Positions 1-6,419 of a stretch of DNA of 9,131 nt are shown here, piece by piece. Both the position numbers and the translations under genes were made by a program. Under the pieces are notes generated by a model. It was not told the origin of the DNA. It did not search any database and saw nothing but the letters and a program-made list of their open reading frames with translations. Every line of letters starts with the position of its first letter. The first letter of the stretch is position 1. Origin of the DNA: an uncultured Eubacteriales bacterium (GTDB taxonomy: Bacteria; Bacillota; Clostridia; Lachnospirales; Anaerotignaceae); NCBI GenBank assembly GCA_900546215.1, contig URCD01000091.1:1-9131 (forward strand), given 5' to 3'.

Positions 1-476
1 CCAACAGAAAGACCAATGCTGTAAGGAATATAAATAATGTACGGCTTGGTAGATTCTACACCAAAGAATATTCGGTACATATTTTGAAAAACAGCAGGCA
101 TCTGCGCATCTGAATGAAAGCTCATAATCGCTGTCATGGCTCCGCCAAAAAGAACAACTGATACAAAGGCTATTTTCAATATATCAAAGGCTTTATTAGT
201 CTTTACCGGCTTAGGATTATATTCAATAACCGTATCCATCTCGCCCAGATTGTTTATTGTCGCATTTGGAAGTTTCTGCCCGACCGCCCTGATAATATCA
301 ACCACCGATATAAGATAAGCTTTTTTACCGCTGTCAGATGGAATATCAAATATTACAGTTTCTCCAATATTCAAGGACTTGTCCGTCTGGCAGTAAACCT
401 CTGCTATATCCTTAAGCATTACAGCTCGTTTACCTGTTATGACGGCCTTTTTAACCGGTTTAATAAATATATCCAC
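1..476 (-). CDS. spoVAA: Stage V sporulation protein AA, N-terminal part (cut by left edge)
   Basis: SpoVAA belongs to the SpoVA group of spore inner-membrane proteins, which move Ca-dipicolinic acid into the forespore and out at germination; the exact role of SpoVAA is not settled. The start is GTG at 474-476, chosen because GGAGGTGAT lies just upstream (481-489); the frame then stays open for 158 codons to the window edge. Family-like stretches I recognise are LKDIAEVYC (about residues 21-29), NATINNLGEMDTVIEY (71-86), a hydrophobic segment at about 99-118 (probable membrane helix), and IPYSIGLSV at 150-158, where a second membrane segment should start. The family is about 200 residues, so roughly the last quarter is missing. 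It is transcribed away from the AraC-type gene, and in B. subtilis spoVAA opens the spoVA operon, so spoVAB probably follows to the left (inference). The name rests on remembered family sequence, but the match is extensive. Confidence 0.88.
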   Translation of the reverse strand, partial: MDIFIKPVKKAVITGKRAVMLKDIAEVYCQTDKSLNIGETVIFDIPSDSGKKAYLISVVDIIRAVGQKLPNATINNLGEMDTVIEYNPKPVKTNKAFDILKIAFVSVVLFGGAMTAIMSFHSDAQMPAVFQNMYRIFFGVESTKPYIIYIPYSIGLSV

Positions 477-480
477 CTTT

Positions 481-489
481 ATCACCTCC
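481..489 (-). promoter_or_regulatory. Ribosome binding site setting the GTG start of spoVAA
   Basis: GGAGGTGAT on the minus strand is an almost full complement of the 16S rRNA 3' end. There are 8 bases between GGAGG and the GTG codon at 474-476. This spacing is why the GTG was chosen over any internal ATG. Confidence 0.8.
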
Positions 490-497
490 GTTTAAGA

Positions 498-526
498 AAG
501 TATGTGCAAAAAGCGTAAAATTATGC
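498..526 (-). promoter_or_regulatory. Sigma-G-like promoter of spoVAA
   Basis: Read on the minus strand, GCATA (522-526) is followed after 17 bases by CATACTT (498-504). This resembles the forespore sigma-G consensus (GHATR, then CATnHTA with 17-18 bases between), with one mismatch at the last -10 base. It lies 21 bases upstream of the GTG start, so the leader would be very short and hold little more than the ribosome binding site. Sigma-G control agrees with what is known of spoVA operons in Bacillus. Sigma-F also accepts a GYATA-type -35 but prefers a GG-containing -10, which is absent here. Confidence 0.6.
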
Positions 527-540
527 AGAACCAATTTTTA

Positions 541-569
541 TTGATAATAAGCCCAAAACAGGTTAGAAT
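541..569 (+). promoter_or_regulatory. Sigma-A promoter of the AraC-type gene
   Basis: TTGATA (541-546) and TAGAAT (564-569) are separated by 17 bases, each a close match to the vegetative consensus. Transcription would begin near 576, leaving a leader of about 80 bases before the ATG at 659. The divergent spoVAA promoter lies only 14 bases to the left, so a factor bound between them could affect both. Confidence 0.6.
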
Positions 570-576
570 TGATATT

Positions 577-615
577 AAACTAATCTCTCTAAACAGTGCA
601 CAAAAAGAGAGGTTT
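577..615 (+). other. Inverted repeat in the leader of the AraC-type gene
   Basis: CTCTCT (585-590) pairs with AGAGAG (606-611), and after a four-base bulge AAAC (577-580) pairs with GTTT (612-615). The 15-base loop contains the palindrome GTGCAC (596-601). It sits at the start of the predicted transcript, so it could be an RNA hairpin or an operator for the regulator itself. No proper T-run follows, so I do not call it a terminator. Confidence 0.3.
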
Positions 616-644
616 TAATTTTCATTTTGCCCTATACTTTAATC

Positions 645-650
645 AAGGAG
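645..650 (+). promoter_or_regulatory. Ribosome binding site setting the ATG at 659
   Basis: AAGGAG lies 8 bases before ATG 659-661. The open frame could begin at GTG 596, but that codon has no ribosome binding site and would add 21 residues ahead of the family's usual start. Confidence 0.75.
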
Positions 651-658
651 TTGAAATT

Positions 659-1510
659 ATGGAATGGATTGAGAGACTGAACGGAGCAATGAGCTACATC
701 GAGGAAAACCTGAAGAACGAAATAGACTATGACAAGGCTGCAAAAATAGCATGCTGCTCAACCTATCATTTTCAGAGAATGTTTTCATATATGGCCAATA
801 TGACATTGTCTGAATATATAAGAAGAAGACGCATGTCGCTTGCGGCGGTTGACCTTCAAAACGGGGAAAAAATTATAGATGTTGCGTTAAAATACGGCTA
901 CACCTCGCCGACAGCATTTAACAGGGCATTTCAGGGTGTTCATGGTGTTGCCCCATCGCTTCTCAGATCTGACGGAGTGTCAGTTAAATCATACCTTCCA
1001 ATCAGCTTCAAAATTACAATAAAAGGAGCGGAAGAAATGAATTACAGAATTGAAAAGAAGGACGGTTTCCGTATAGTAGGTATTTCACGTCCCATGTACA
1101 AGGAAATTGAAAAGAACTTTGAGACAATACCCAAATTATGGAGCGAAGTAGCTGCGGACGGTACAATTAACAGGCTGTGTTCCGTAATGAACTCTTCTCC
1201 CATGGGTGTTCTTGGCGTAAGTGCGTGCGAAACAGATGAGGATTGGAGATATTTTATTGCAGTTGCCAGTAATGCTGAAACACCGGATGGATTTGAGGAA
1301 TATAATGTCGGCTCATTTACGTGGGCAGTTTTCCCCGGTGAAGGAGAGTGCCCTGAAGCAATTCAGGTTCTTCAGCAAAGAATTGTTACTGACTGGCTTC
1401 CTACATCAGGATATGAATATGATAACGGCCCTGACATTGAGCTCTATATCTCGCCTGACCCTAGAAATGCTAAATTTGAAGTATGGGTTCCTGTTGTTAA
1501 AAAATCATAA
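659..1510 (+). CDS. AraC-family transcriptional regulator with C-terminal GyrI-like effector domain
   Basis: This 283-residue protein is a DNA-binding regulator of the Rob/MarA-like type, with the DNA-binding domain first and the ligand domain last. Residues 5-105 form the double helix-turn-helix: the first at about 24-45 (DKAAKIACCSTYHFQRMF) and the second at about 72-96, with the family-typical GYTSPTAFNRAF ahead of GVAPS. Residues 127-283 resemble the GyrI-like/AraC effector-binding fold (EKKDGFRIVGISRPM, then W161 and the acidic GPDIELYI near 257-264), known in BmrR and relatives for binding small, often cationic, molecules. The ligand here is unknown. It has its own sigma-A promoter, is divergent from spoVAA and convergent with the DUF6440 gene, and no target gene lies next to it. 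A second strong ribosome binding site inside the gene precedes codon 127 (see separate entry). The family call is firm; the regulated genes are not known. Confidence 0.9.
   Translation: MEWIERLNGAMSYIEENLKNEIDYDKAAKIACCSTYHFQRMFSYMANMTLSEYIRRRRMSLAAVDLQNGEKIIDVALKYGYTSPTAFNRAFQGVHGVAPSLLRSDGVSVKSYLPISFKITIKGAEEMNYRIEKKDGFRIVGISRPMYKEIEKNFETIPKLWSEVAADGTINRLCSVMNSSPMGVLGVSACETDEDWRYFIAVASNAETPDGFEEYNVGSFTWAVFPGEGECPEAIQVLQQRIVTDWLPTSGYEYDNGPDIELYISPDPRNAKFEVWVPVVKKS
1021..1039 (+). promoter_or_regulatory. Internal ribosome binding site and ATG at the domain boundary
   Basis: AAAAGGAG (1021-1028) sits 8 bases upstream of an in-frame ATG (1037-1039, residue 127 of the AraC-type protein). Initiation here would give a 157-residue protein consisting only of the GyrI-like ligand domain, starting MNYRIEKKDGF, which looks like the beginning of free-standing members of that family. 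The signal is as strong as those of the annotated genes; whether it is used is inference. Confidence 0.4.
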
Positions 1511-1515
1511 ATTTA

Positions 1516-1547
1516 AAAAAGGTGCAGATTATAATCTGCACCTTTTT
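1516..1547. terminator. Bidirectional rho-independent terminator
   Basis: A perfect 32-base palindrome lies between two convergent genes: five A, a GC-containing stem GGTGCAGATT and its exact complement, then five T. Read on either strand it gives a strong hairpin ending in a U-run, so it should terminate both the AraC-type transcript and the leftward dnaE-pfkA-DUF6440 transcript. It starts 5 bases after the stop at 1510 and ends 10 bases before the stop at 1558. Confidence 0.9.
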
Positions 1548-1557
1548 AATAAATCTG

Positions 1558-1740
1558 TCAGCTAAGGATAGGAGAGATGACTGGTTTGCCGTCCCTGTCC
1601 AATAATGGAGTAAATCCGCCTGCATATCCGCTTGCGTGGAACACATAATTGACTCCTGTTTCCTTGTCAACCCAAATCTCCATTACATTCATAGTTCCCT
1701 GAGAATATATTTTCTCAAATCTTTCACTGGTTTTTGCCAT
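1558..1740 (-). CDS. Small DUF6440-like protein
   Basis: This 60-residue protein has no known function. The start is ATG 1738-1740, since GGAGG (1749-1753) lies 8 bases upstream; an in-frame TTG at 1753-1755 is too close, because that ribosome binding site begins inside it. The sequence has the pattern I associate with DUF6440: a basic N-terminus, VMEIWVDKETGVNYVF (19-34), SGYAGGFTPLLDRDGKPV (37-54). Such proteins look like a small beta-sheet fold. There is no signal peptide or membrane segment. It lies 59 bases downstream of pfkA on the same strand with no terminator between, so it is probably the last gene of the dnaE-pfkA transcript, which ends at the palindrome beyond it. The family name is from memory. 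Confidence 0.75.
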   Translation of the reverse strand: MAKTSERFEKIYSQGTMNVMEIWVDKETGVNYVFHASGYAGGFTPLLDRDGKPVISPILS

Positions 1741-1748
1741 AATTCCAA

Positions 1749-1753
1749 CCTCC
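1749..1753 (-). promoter_or_regulatory. Ribosome binding site setting the DUF6440 start
   Basis: GGAGG on the minus strand, 8 bases from ATG 1738-1740. It rules out the longer reading from TTG 1753-1755, which overlaps this site. Confidence 0.75.
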
Positions 1754-1799
1754 AAAAGTCAGTGCTGCCTGATGCCAATTTATCAATTGTATCTTTTTA

Positions 1800-2777
1800 T
1801 TATATTGAGAGAAGTTTAACTACATCATAATATTCACTGTCTATTCTCTTTTTCATGCTGAGGGCCTCATTTATATCAATTGCCTCATATCTTCCTCTGT
1901 TATAGGCAATAATTTTATTTTTCTCTCCATCAATAATTTGCTTAACTGCAAGATATCCCATCATAGAGGCATGCATACAATCCACCGCAGTGGGAGTGCC
2001 TCCCCTTTGAAGGTGCCCAAGTACAGTAGCCCTAGTCTGTATTCCAGTTATATCCTGTATTTTTTTTGCAAGTCTAACAGTTCCTCCAACACCTTCAGCA
2101 ACAACAACAAGGTTATGACGTTTGCCGCGGCTTCTGTTCATGAGTATCTGCTCAATTACCATATCCTCAGTTACAACGCCTTTACTTTCAGGAATAAGGA
2201 CTTCTTCCGCTCCGCCGGTCATCGCACACCACATAGCAATATATCCCGCATCACGTCCCATCATTTCTACAACCGAGCATCTCTCGTGCGAGCTTGATGT
2301 ATCACGCAATTTTCTAATAGCGTCGAGCCCTGTGTTAACAGCCGTATCAAATCCGATTGTATACTCTGAACACGCAATATCAAGGTCAATGGTTCCCGGT
2401 ATGCCCATGGCATTTACACCCTTTTCGGAAAGCGCCTGACAGCCTCTGAAGGAGCCGTCTCCGCCTATTACTACAAGACCGTCAAGGCCGAGAATATTAT
2501 AGATGGCGGCAGCTCTTGAAAGCCCTTCATCTGTCATCATTTCCGGAGAACGGGCGGTATGCAGTATTGTGCCGCCTCTGTTCATTATATCTGAAACATC
2601 CTTAGATTTAAATTCCACAATATCGCCGTTTATAAGTCCTATATAGCCTTTATGGATACCGATAACTCTGCAGTTTTTATTGATTCCGGTTCGTACTACG
2701 GCCCTGATTGCTGCGTTCATTCCCGGTGCATCACCCCCGCTGGTCAGCACACCGATTTTTAATTGCCCGTTTTCCAT
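1800..2777 (-). CDS. pfkA: ATP-dependent 6-phosphofructokinase
   Basis: PfkA phosphorylates fructose 6-phosphate to fructose 1,6-bisphosphate with ATP, the committed step of glycolysis, as a cytoplasmic tetramer. The 325-residue length is normal for the bacterial enzyme. Visible motifs: GGDAPGMN (14-21) and GGDGS (105-109) at the ATP site, catalytic TIDLD (129-133) with D131 as the base, SSSHER (161-166), MGR (173-175), AEG with E228, and R249, H255 and R258 for sugar phosphate binding. Gly108 in GGDGS and Gly in GIPGT are the residues of ATP-using rather than pyrophosphate-using enzymes. One oddity is Leu132, where the usual motif is TIDND. R25 and R29 match the allosteric arginines R21 and R25 of the E. 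coli enzyme. AAGGAGG (2785-2791) is 7 bases from the ATG. The gene begins 18 bases after the dnaE stop, so the two are almost certainly cotranscribed. Confidence 0.95.
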   Translation of the reverse strand: MENGQLKIGVLTSGGDAPGMNAAIRAVVRTGINKNCRVIGIHKGYIGLINGDIVEFKSKDVSDIMNRGGTILHTARSPEMMTDEGLSRAAAIYNILGLDGLVVIGGDGSFRGCQALSEKGVNAMGIPGTIDLDIACSEYTIGFDTAVNTGLDAIRKLRDTSSSHERCSVVEMMGRDAGYIAMWCAMTGGAEEVLIPESKGVVTEDMVIEQILMNRSRGKRHNLVVVAEGVGGTVRLAKKIQDITGIQTRATVLGHLQRGGTPTAVDCMHASMMGYLAVKQIIDGEKNKIIAYNRGRYEAIDINEALSMKKRIDSEYYDVVKLLSI

Positions 2778-2795
2778 AATACTGCCTCCTTATGT

Positions 2796-5700
2796 TTATC
2801 TGTACTTCACAACAACGTTAGCCTTGCCCAAAACATCCGCAAGTTTATTTATAAGCTCGTCGCTTACATCCAGCCAATTCGATGGCTCAGCCTTATATTT
2901 CATACCATTGGATTTATCATTCACATATAAAGGAATTCCTCCATGATGCTTAATAAGAATAGACTTAACATTATCAAGCGTTATTCCGTGCTCCAGAACA
3001 ATTCCAATGCTAATTGGTTTCCTGTTCTCATCCAGCTTTTCAAATGGTATGATATTTTCACAGACAATTCTTGGTGCCTCACCTTCTGAAATTGCTGCAC
3101 GTCCTTCAACTATTATAACCCTGTCTTCATAAAGATATTTGCTGAATTTGTCAAAGGATTTTGGAAATACAATTATTTCTGTTGAGCCTGTCATGTCCTC
3201 CAATCGAATAAATGCCATCTGTGCGTTATTTCTTGTGAATTTTACACTTTTGTCAGCTATAAATCCGCCGATTTTTATTTTTTGTCCGTCATATATTTCA
3301 CTCAAGCCGTCTTCTATATTGCTTTCAAGAAAATCAGCGCAATGAACATTAACCTTTTTATCCAGCACATCAATAAATTCCAAAAGAGGATGTCCGCTTA
3401 TATATATTCCAAGCACAATTTTTTCAAAGGACAGTCTTTCCTTTTCGGGAAATTCTTCTGCATAAGGAAAATCATCTGAGGCGTCATGCTCTTCGGATTC
3501 GGAACCCATATCAAAAAGGTTCAGCTGCCCTTCAATATTATTTTTCTTCGACTGGGCCAGGCCATCCATTACCGATTTATATACAGACATATACTGTCTT
3601 CTTGTTCCTCCGAAGGAATCAAAGGCTCCTGCATAAATAAGATTCTCAACCATACGTTTATTGACTTCCTGGCCTATAAGCCTCGAGCAGAAATCTGTAA
3701 GACCTTTATATTTTCCGTTCTTTTCCCTTTCCGCAACCAACGCCTTTACTGCTGGAAGACCCACGCTTTTTATCGCAGCAAGGCCAAACCGTATTTTATT
3801 CCCTGATACGGAAAATCCTCCGAAGCCTTCATTGATATCCGGCGGAAGAAGTTCTATTCCCATATGCTTGCATGTGTCTATATAACCCGCAACCTTAGCT
3901 GTGTTATCCATAACAGATGTCATAAGAGCCGCCATAAACTCAACGGGATAGTAGGTCTTAAGCCAAGCTGTCTGATAAGTCAAAACAGCATAGCATGCCG
4001 CATGGCTCTTATTAAAAGCGTACTTTGCGAAGTCTGTCATTTCATCAAAAATTTTTTCAGCTGTTTTGGCTGGTATTCCCTTAGCAAGGCATCCGGAAAC
4101 TTCCCCTTCTATACCATAAACAAAGTTTTTACGCTCCTCAGCCATAACCTTTGTTTTCTTTTTGCTCATGGCACGGCGCACCAAATCGCTTCGTCCAAGG
4201 CTGTACCCAGCTAAATCACGCACAATCTGCATAACCTGTTCCTGATAAACTATACAGCCATAGGTATTTTTTAAAATCGGCTCCAGTTCAGGTGATGTGT
4301 ACTGTATTTTTTCTCCGCTGTTCTTGCCTCTGACATATTTAGGTATAAAGTCCATGGGACCTGGTCGGTAAAGAGATATTCCGGCTATGATATCTTCAAA
4401 ATGCGTAGGCTTAAGCTCTTTCATGAACTGCTTCATGCCACCGCTTTCCATCTGAAAAACGCCTTCTGTTTTTCCCTGTGCTATCATCTCATAGACCTTG
4501 GGGTCGTCATACTCAAGACTGTCTATATTAACATCTATACCATGAGTTCTTTTAATTTCATTAACAGCATTTTCAACTACAGTCAATGTCCTAAGGCCAA
4601 GAAAGTCCATTTTAAGAATGCCAAGCTCTTCAAGAGTATTCATGGTAAACTGTGTGGACGTTCCTTTGTCCGATACATAAAGCGGAACATAATCTACAAC
4701 AGGCTTTCCGCATATTACTACGCCTGCGGCGTGAGTAGACGCATGTCTTGGCAGCCCTTCCAGCTTACGGCTCATGTCAATGAGCTTTTTGACATCTTCA
4801 TCATTTTCATATTCATTTTTAAGCTCCGGGTTCATGCCCAATGCCTTATCTATAGTCATGTTGAGCTCAGCCGGAACCATTTTTGATATTCTGTCAGCGT
4901 CTGCATATGGAACATCAAGTGCTCGTCCAACATCTTTAATCGCAGCTCTCGCCGCCATAGTTCCAAAGGTTATAATCTGCGCTACCTTATCGGAACCATA
5001 TTTTTCAGTTACATAATCAATTACTTCCTGCCGCCGCTCATCTGAAAAGTCAACGTCTATATCAGGCATACTAACGCGGTCAGGATTTAAGAATCTCTCA
5101 AAAATCAAGTCATACTTTATAGGGTCAATTGTTGTAATATCAAGTGAATACGCAACTACGCTTCCTGCCGCGCTTCCTCGTCCAGGTCCGACGGTTATGC
5201 CGTTGTCCTTTGCAAATTTAATATAATCCCAAACAATAAGGAAGTAGTCCACATATCCCATTTTTACTATTGTGTTAAATTCATATTCAAGCCTGTCTAT
5301 TAATTCGTCGCTGGGATTAGGATATCTCTTTTTAAAACCGTCAAACGTTATCTTTTGAAGATACTGTTCAGCGGTAAATCCATCAGGAACGTCATACTGA
5401 GGCAGCTTAAGCTCATGGAAAGTAAATTCAACATTACATCTCTCAGCTATTTTATTGGTATTTTCGATAGCTTCGGGAACATATGAAAACAGCTTGTTCA
5501 TTTCCAGAGCACTTTTGAGATGGAAGCAATTTCCCTCATATCTCATGCGGTTTTCATCATTTATTGTCTTTCCTGTCTGAATACATAAAAGCACATCATG
5601 CGCTTCCCAGTCCTCCTGTCTGATGTAATGCACATCATTTGTGCATATAAGAGGAATTCCGGTTTCCTGGCTCATTTTAATCAATCCTGCATTGACGATT

Positions 5701-6266
5701 TTCTGGTCAGCAATCCCATGATTCTGAAGCTCAAGGTAGAAATTGCCTTCCCCAAAAATATCCAAGTATTCAAGAGCAATTTCCTTGGCCATATCATAGG
5801 AACCGTTTATTAGAGTTTTCGCCACTGGTCCGGCGAGGCAGGCACTTGTGGCTATTATTCCGCTGTGGTATTTTCTTAAAATCTCCTCGTCTACCCTTGG
5901 CTTATAATAAAAGCCTTCTGTATATCCCAATGAAACAAGCTTTATAAGGTTTTGATACCCTTCCATATTTTCAGCCAGAAGAACTAAATGATAATAGCTC
6001 ACGTTTTCTCTGCTTGACTTATCGAAACGGCTCTTTGGCGCAACATAAACCTCGCACCCAATAATAGGCTTTATTCCCTCGTCCTTACATGCTTTATAAA
6101 AATCTATTACTCCAAACATCGCCCCGTGGTCTGTTATAGCAAGACTCTCCATGCCTAGCTCCTTAGCCCTCTTTACAAGCTCTGATATTTTAGCCGAGCC
6201 GTCCAAAAGGCTGTACTCAGTATGCACGTGAAGATGCGTAAACTTTAGTTGTTCATTATCTGACAT
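2796..6266 (-). CDS. dnaE: DNA polymerase III alpha subunit, DnaE type
   Basis: This 1156-residue C-family polymerase extends DNA at the replication fork. In Firmicutes it works beside PolC and commonly extends RNA primers. Domains in order: PHP domain (about 8-285); polymerase core with GPGRGSAAGS (360-369), PDIDVDF (401-407, catalytic D404 and D406) and LKMDFLGLRT (551-560, D554 the third catalytic Asp); helix-hairpin-helix region (about 800-890); a likely sliding-clamp motif QLNLF (914-918); an OB fold (about 995-1072); and a C-terminal tail. The PHP domain keeps the expected metal ligands (H13, H15, D22, H47, E72, H93, C143, D211, H213), unlike E. coli DnaE. The start is ATG 6264-6266 with GAGGTGA four bases upstream. 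The gene has its own strong promoter and leads into pfkA after 18 bases. I cannot tell the DnaE1 and DnaE3 subgroups apart by eye. No frameshift is seen. Confidence 0.96.
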   Translation of the reverse strand: MSDNEQLKFTHLHVHTEYSLLDGSAKISELVKRAKELGMESLAITDHGAMFGVIDFYKACKDEGIKPIIGCEVYVAPKSRFDKSSRENVSYYHLVLLAENMEGYQNLIKLVSLGYTEGFYYKPRVDEEILRKYHSGIIATSACLAGPVAKTLINGSYDMAKEIALEYLDIFGEGNFYLELQNHGIADQKIVNAGLIKMSQETGIPLICTNDVHYIRQEDWEAHDVLLCIQTGKTINDENRMRYEGNCFHLKSALEMNKLFSYVPEAIENTNKIAERCNVEFTFHELKLPQYDVPDGFTAEQYLQKITFDGFKKRYPNPSDELIDRLEYEFNTIVKMGYVDYFLIVWDYIKFAKDNGITVGPGRGSAAGSVVAYSLDITTIDPIKYDLIFERFLNPDRVSMPDIDVDFSDERRQEVIDYVTEKYGSDKVAQIITFGTMAARAAIKDVGRALDVPYADADRISKMVPAELNMTIDKALGMNPELKNEYENDEDVKKLIDMSRKLEGLPRHASTHAAGVVICGKPVVDYVPLYVSDKGTSTQFTMNTLEELGILKMDFLGLRTLTVVENAVNEIKRTHGIDVNIDSLEYDDPKVYEMIAQGKTEGVFQMESGGMKQFMKELKPTHFEDIIAGISLYRPGPMDFIPKYVRGKNSGEKIQYTSPELEPILKNTYGCIVYQEQVMQIVRDLAGYSLGRSDLVRRAMSKKKTKVMAEERKNFVYGIEGEVSGCLAKGIPAKTAEKIFDEMTDFAKYAFNKSHAACYAVLTYQTAWLKTYYPVEFMAALMTSVMDNTAKVAGYIDTCKHMGIELLPPDINEGFGGFSVSGNKIRFGLAAIKSVGLPAVKALVAEREKNGKYKGLTDFCSRLIGQEVNKRMVENLIYAGAFDSFGGTRRQYMSVYKSVMDGLAQSKKNNIEGQLNLFDMGSESEEHDASDDFPYAEEFPEKERLSFEKIVLGIYISGHPLLEFIDVLDKKVNVHCADFLESNIEDGLSEIYDGQKIKIGGFIADKSVKFTRNNAQMAFIRLEDMTGSTEIIVFPKSFDKFSKYLYEDRVIIVEGRAAISEGEAPRIVCENIIPFEKLDENRKPISIGIVLEHGITLDNVKSILIKHHGGIPLYVNDKSNGMKYKAEPSNWLDVSDELINKLADVLGKANVVVKYR

Positions 6267-6306
6267 ATATTCACCTCACAAATCACTACCATATTACGGT
6301 ATAACA

Positions 6307-6335
6307 ATTATAACACAAATATATATATACACCAA
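6307..6335 (-). promoter_or_regulatory. Sigma-A promoter of the dnaE-pfkA operon
   Basis: On the minus strand, TTGGTG (6330-6335) and TATAAT (6307-6312) are separated by 17 bases. The -10 is exact consensus and is preceded by TGT, giving an extended -10. Transcription should start near 6300, about 34 bases before the ATG. A/T runs just upstream of the -35 (about 6336-6358) could act as an UP element. Confidence 0.75.
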
Positions 6336-6369
6336 TTTTTTAAAAATATTTTTTTAAACAGTAACACCT

Positions 6370-6398
6370 TTGGACTTAACGGCATATTGTTTTATATC
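6370..6398 (+). promoter_or_regulatory. Possible promoter of the DUF4397-like gene
   Basis: TTGGAC (6370-6375) and TATATC (6393-6398) are 17 bases apart, a moderate sigma-A match. The same stretch also holds CATATTGTT (6383-6391), one base from the sigma-K -10 pattern CATANNNTA, with AC 17 bases upstream (6364-6365). A sporulation-specific promoter is therefore an alternative. A sigma-E-like GCATATT (6382-6388) has no matching -10. I cannot choose between the first two by eye. Confidence 0.35.
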
Positions 6399-6419
6399 TG
6401 TTAATATGGGAGTGAGTGT

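Noticed and set aside
136..318. A 60-codon plus-strand open frame near the left edge
   Set aside because: It lies opposite spoVAA, whose minus-strand frame is continuous and clearly recognisable.
596..658. Upstream GTG start extending the AraC-type protein by 21 residues
   Set aside because: There is no ribosome binding site before 596, the extra residues match no family feature, and AAGGAG is correctly placed for ATG 659.
1741..1800. A separate promoter for the DUF6440 gene
   Set aside because: A TTGATA and a TACAAT occur on the minus strand, but neither has a partner element at the right spacing; read-through from pfkA is simpler.
1938..2439. Two plus-strand open frames opposite pfkA
   Set aside because: They are shadows of the conserved phosphofructokinase frame, with no recognisable domain.
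4401..4886. A 161-codon open frame on the plus strand opposite dnaE, and several shorter ones between 3139 and 5813
   Set aside because: They are antisense to a well-conserved polymerase gene, have no ribosome binding site that I can see, and read as low-complexity sequence rich in Phe, Ile, Ser and Cys.
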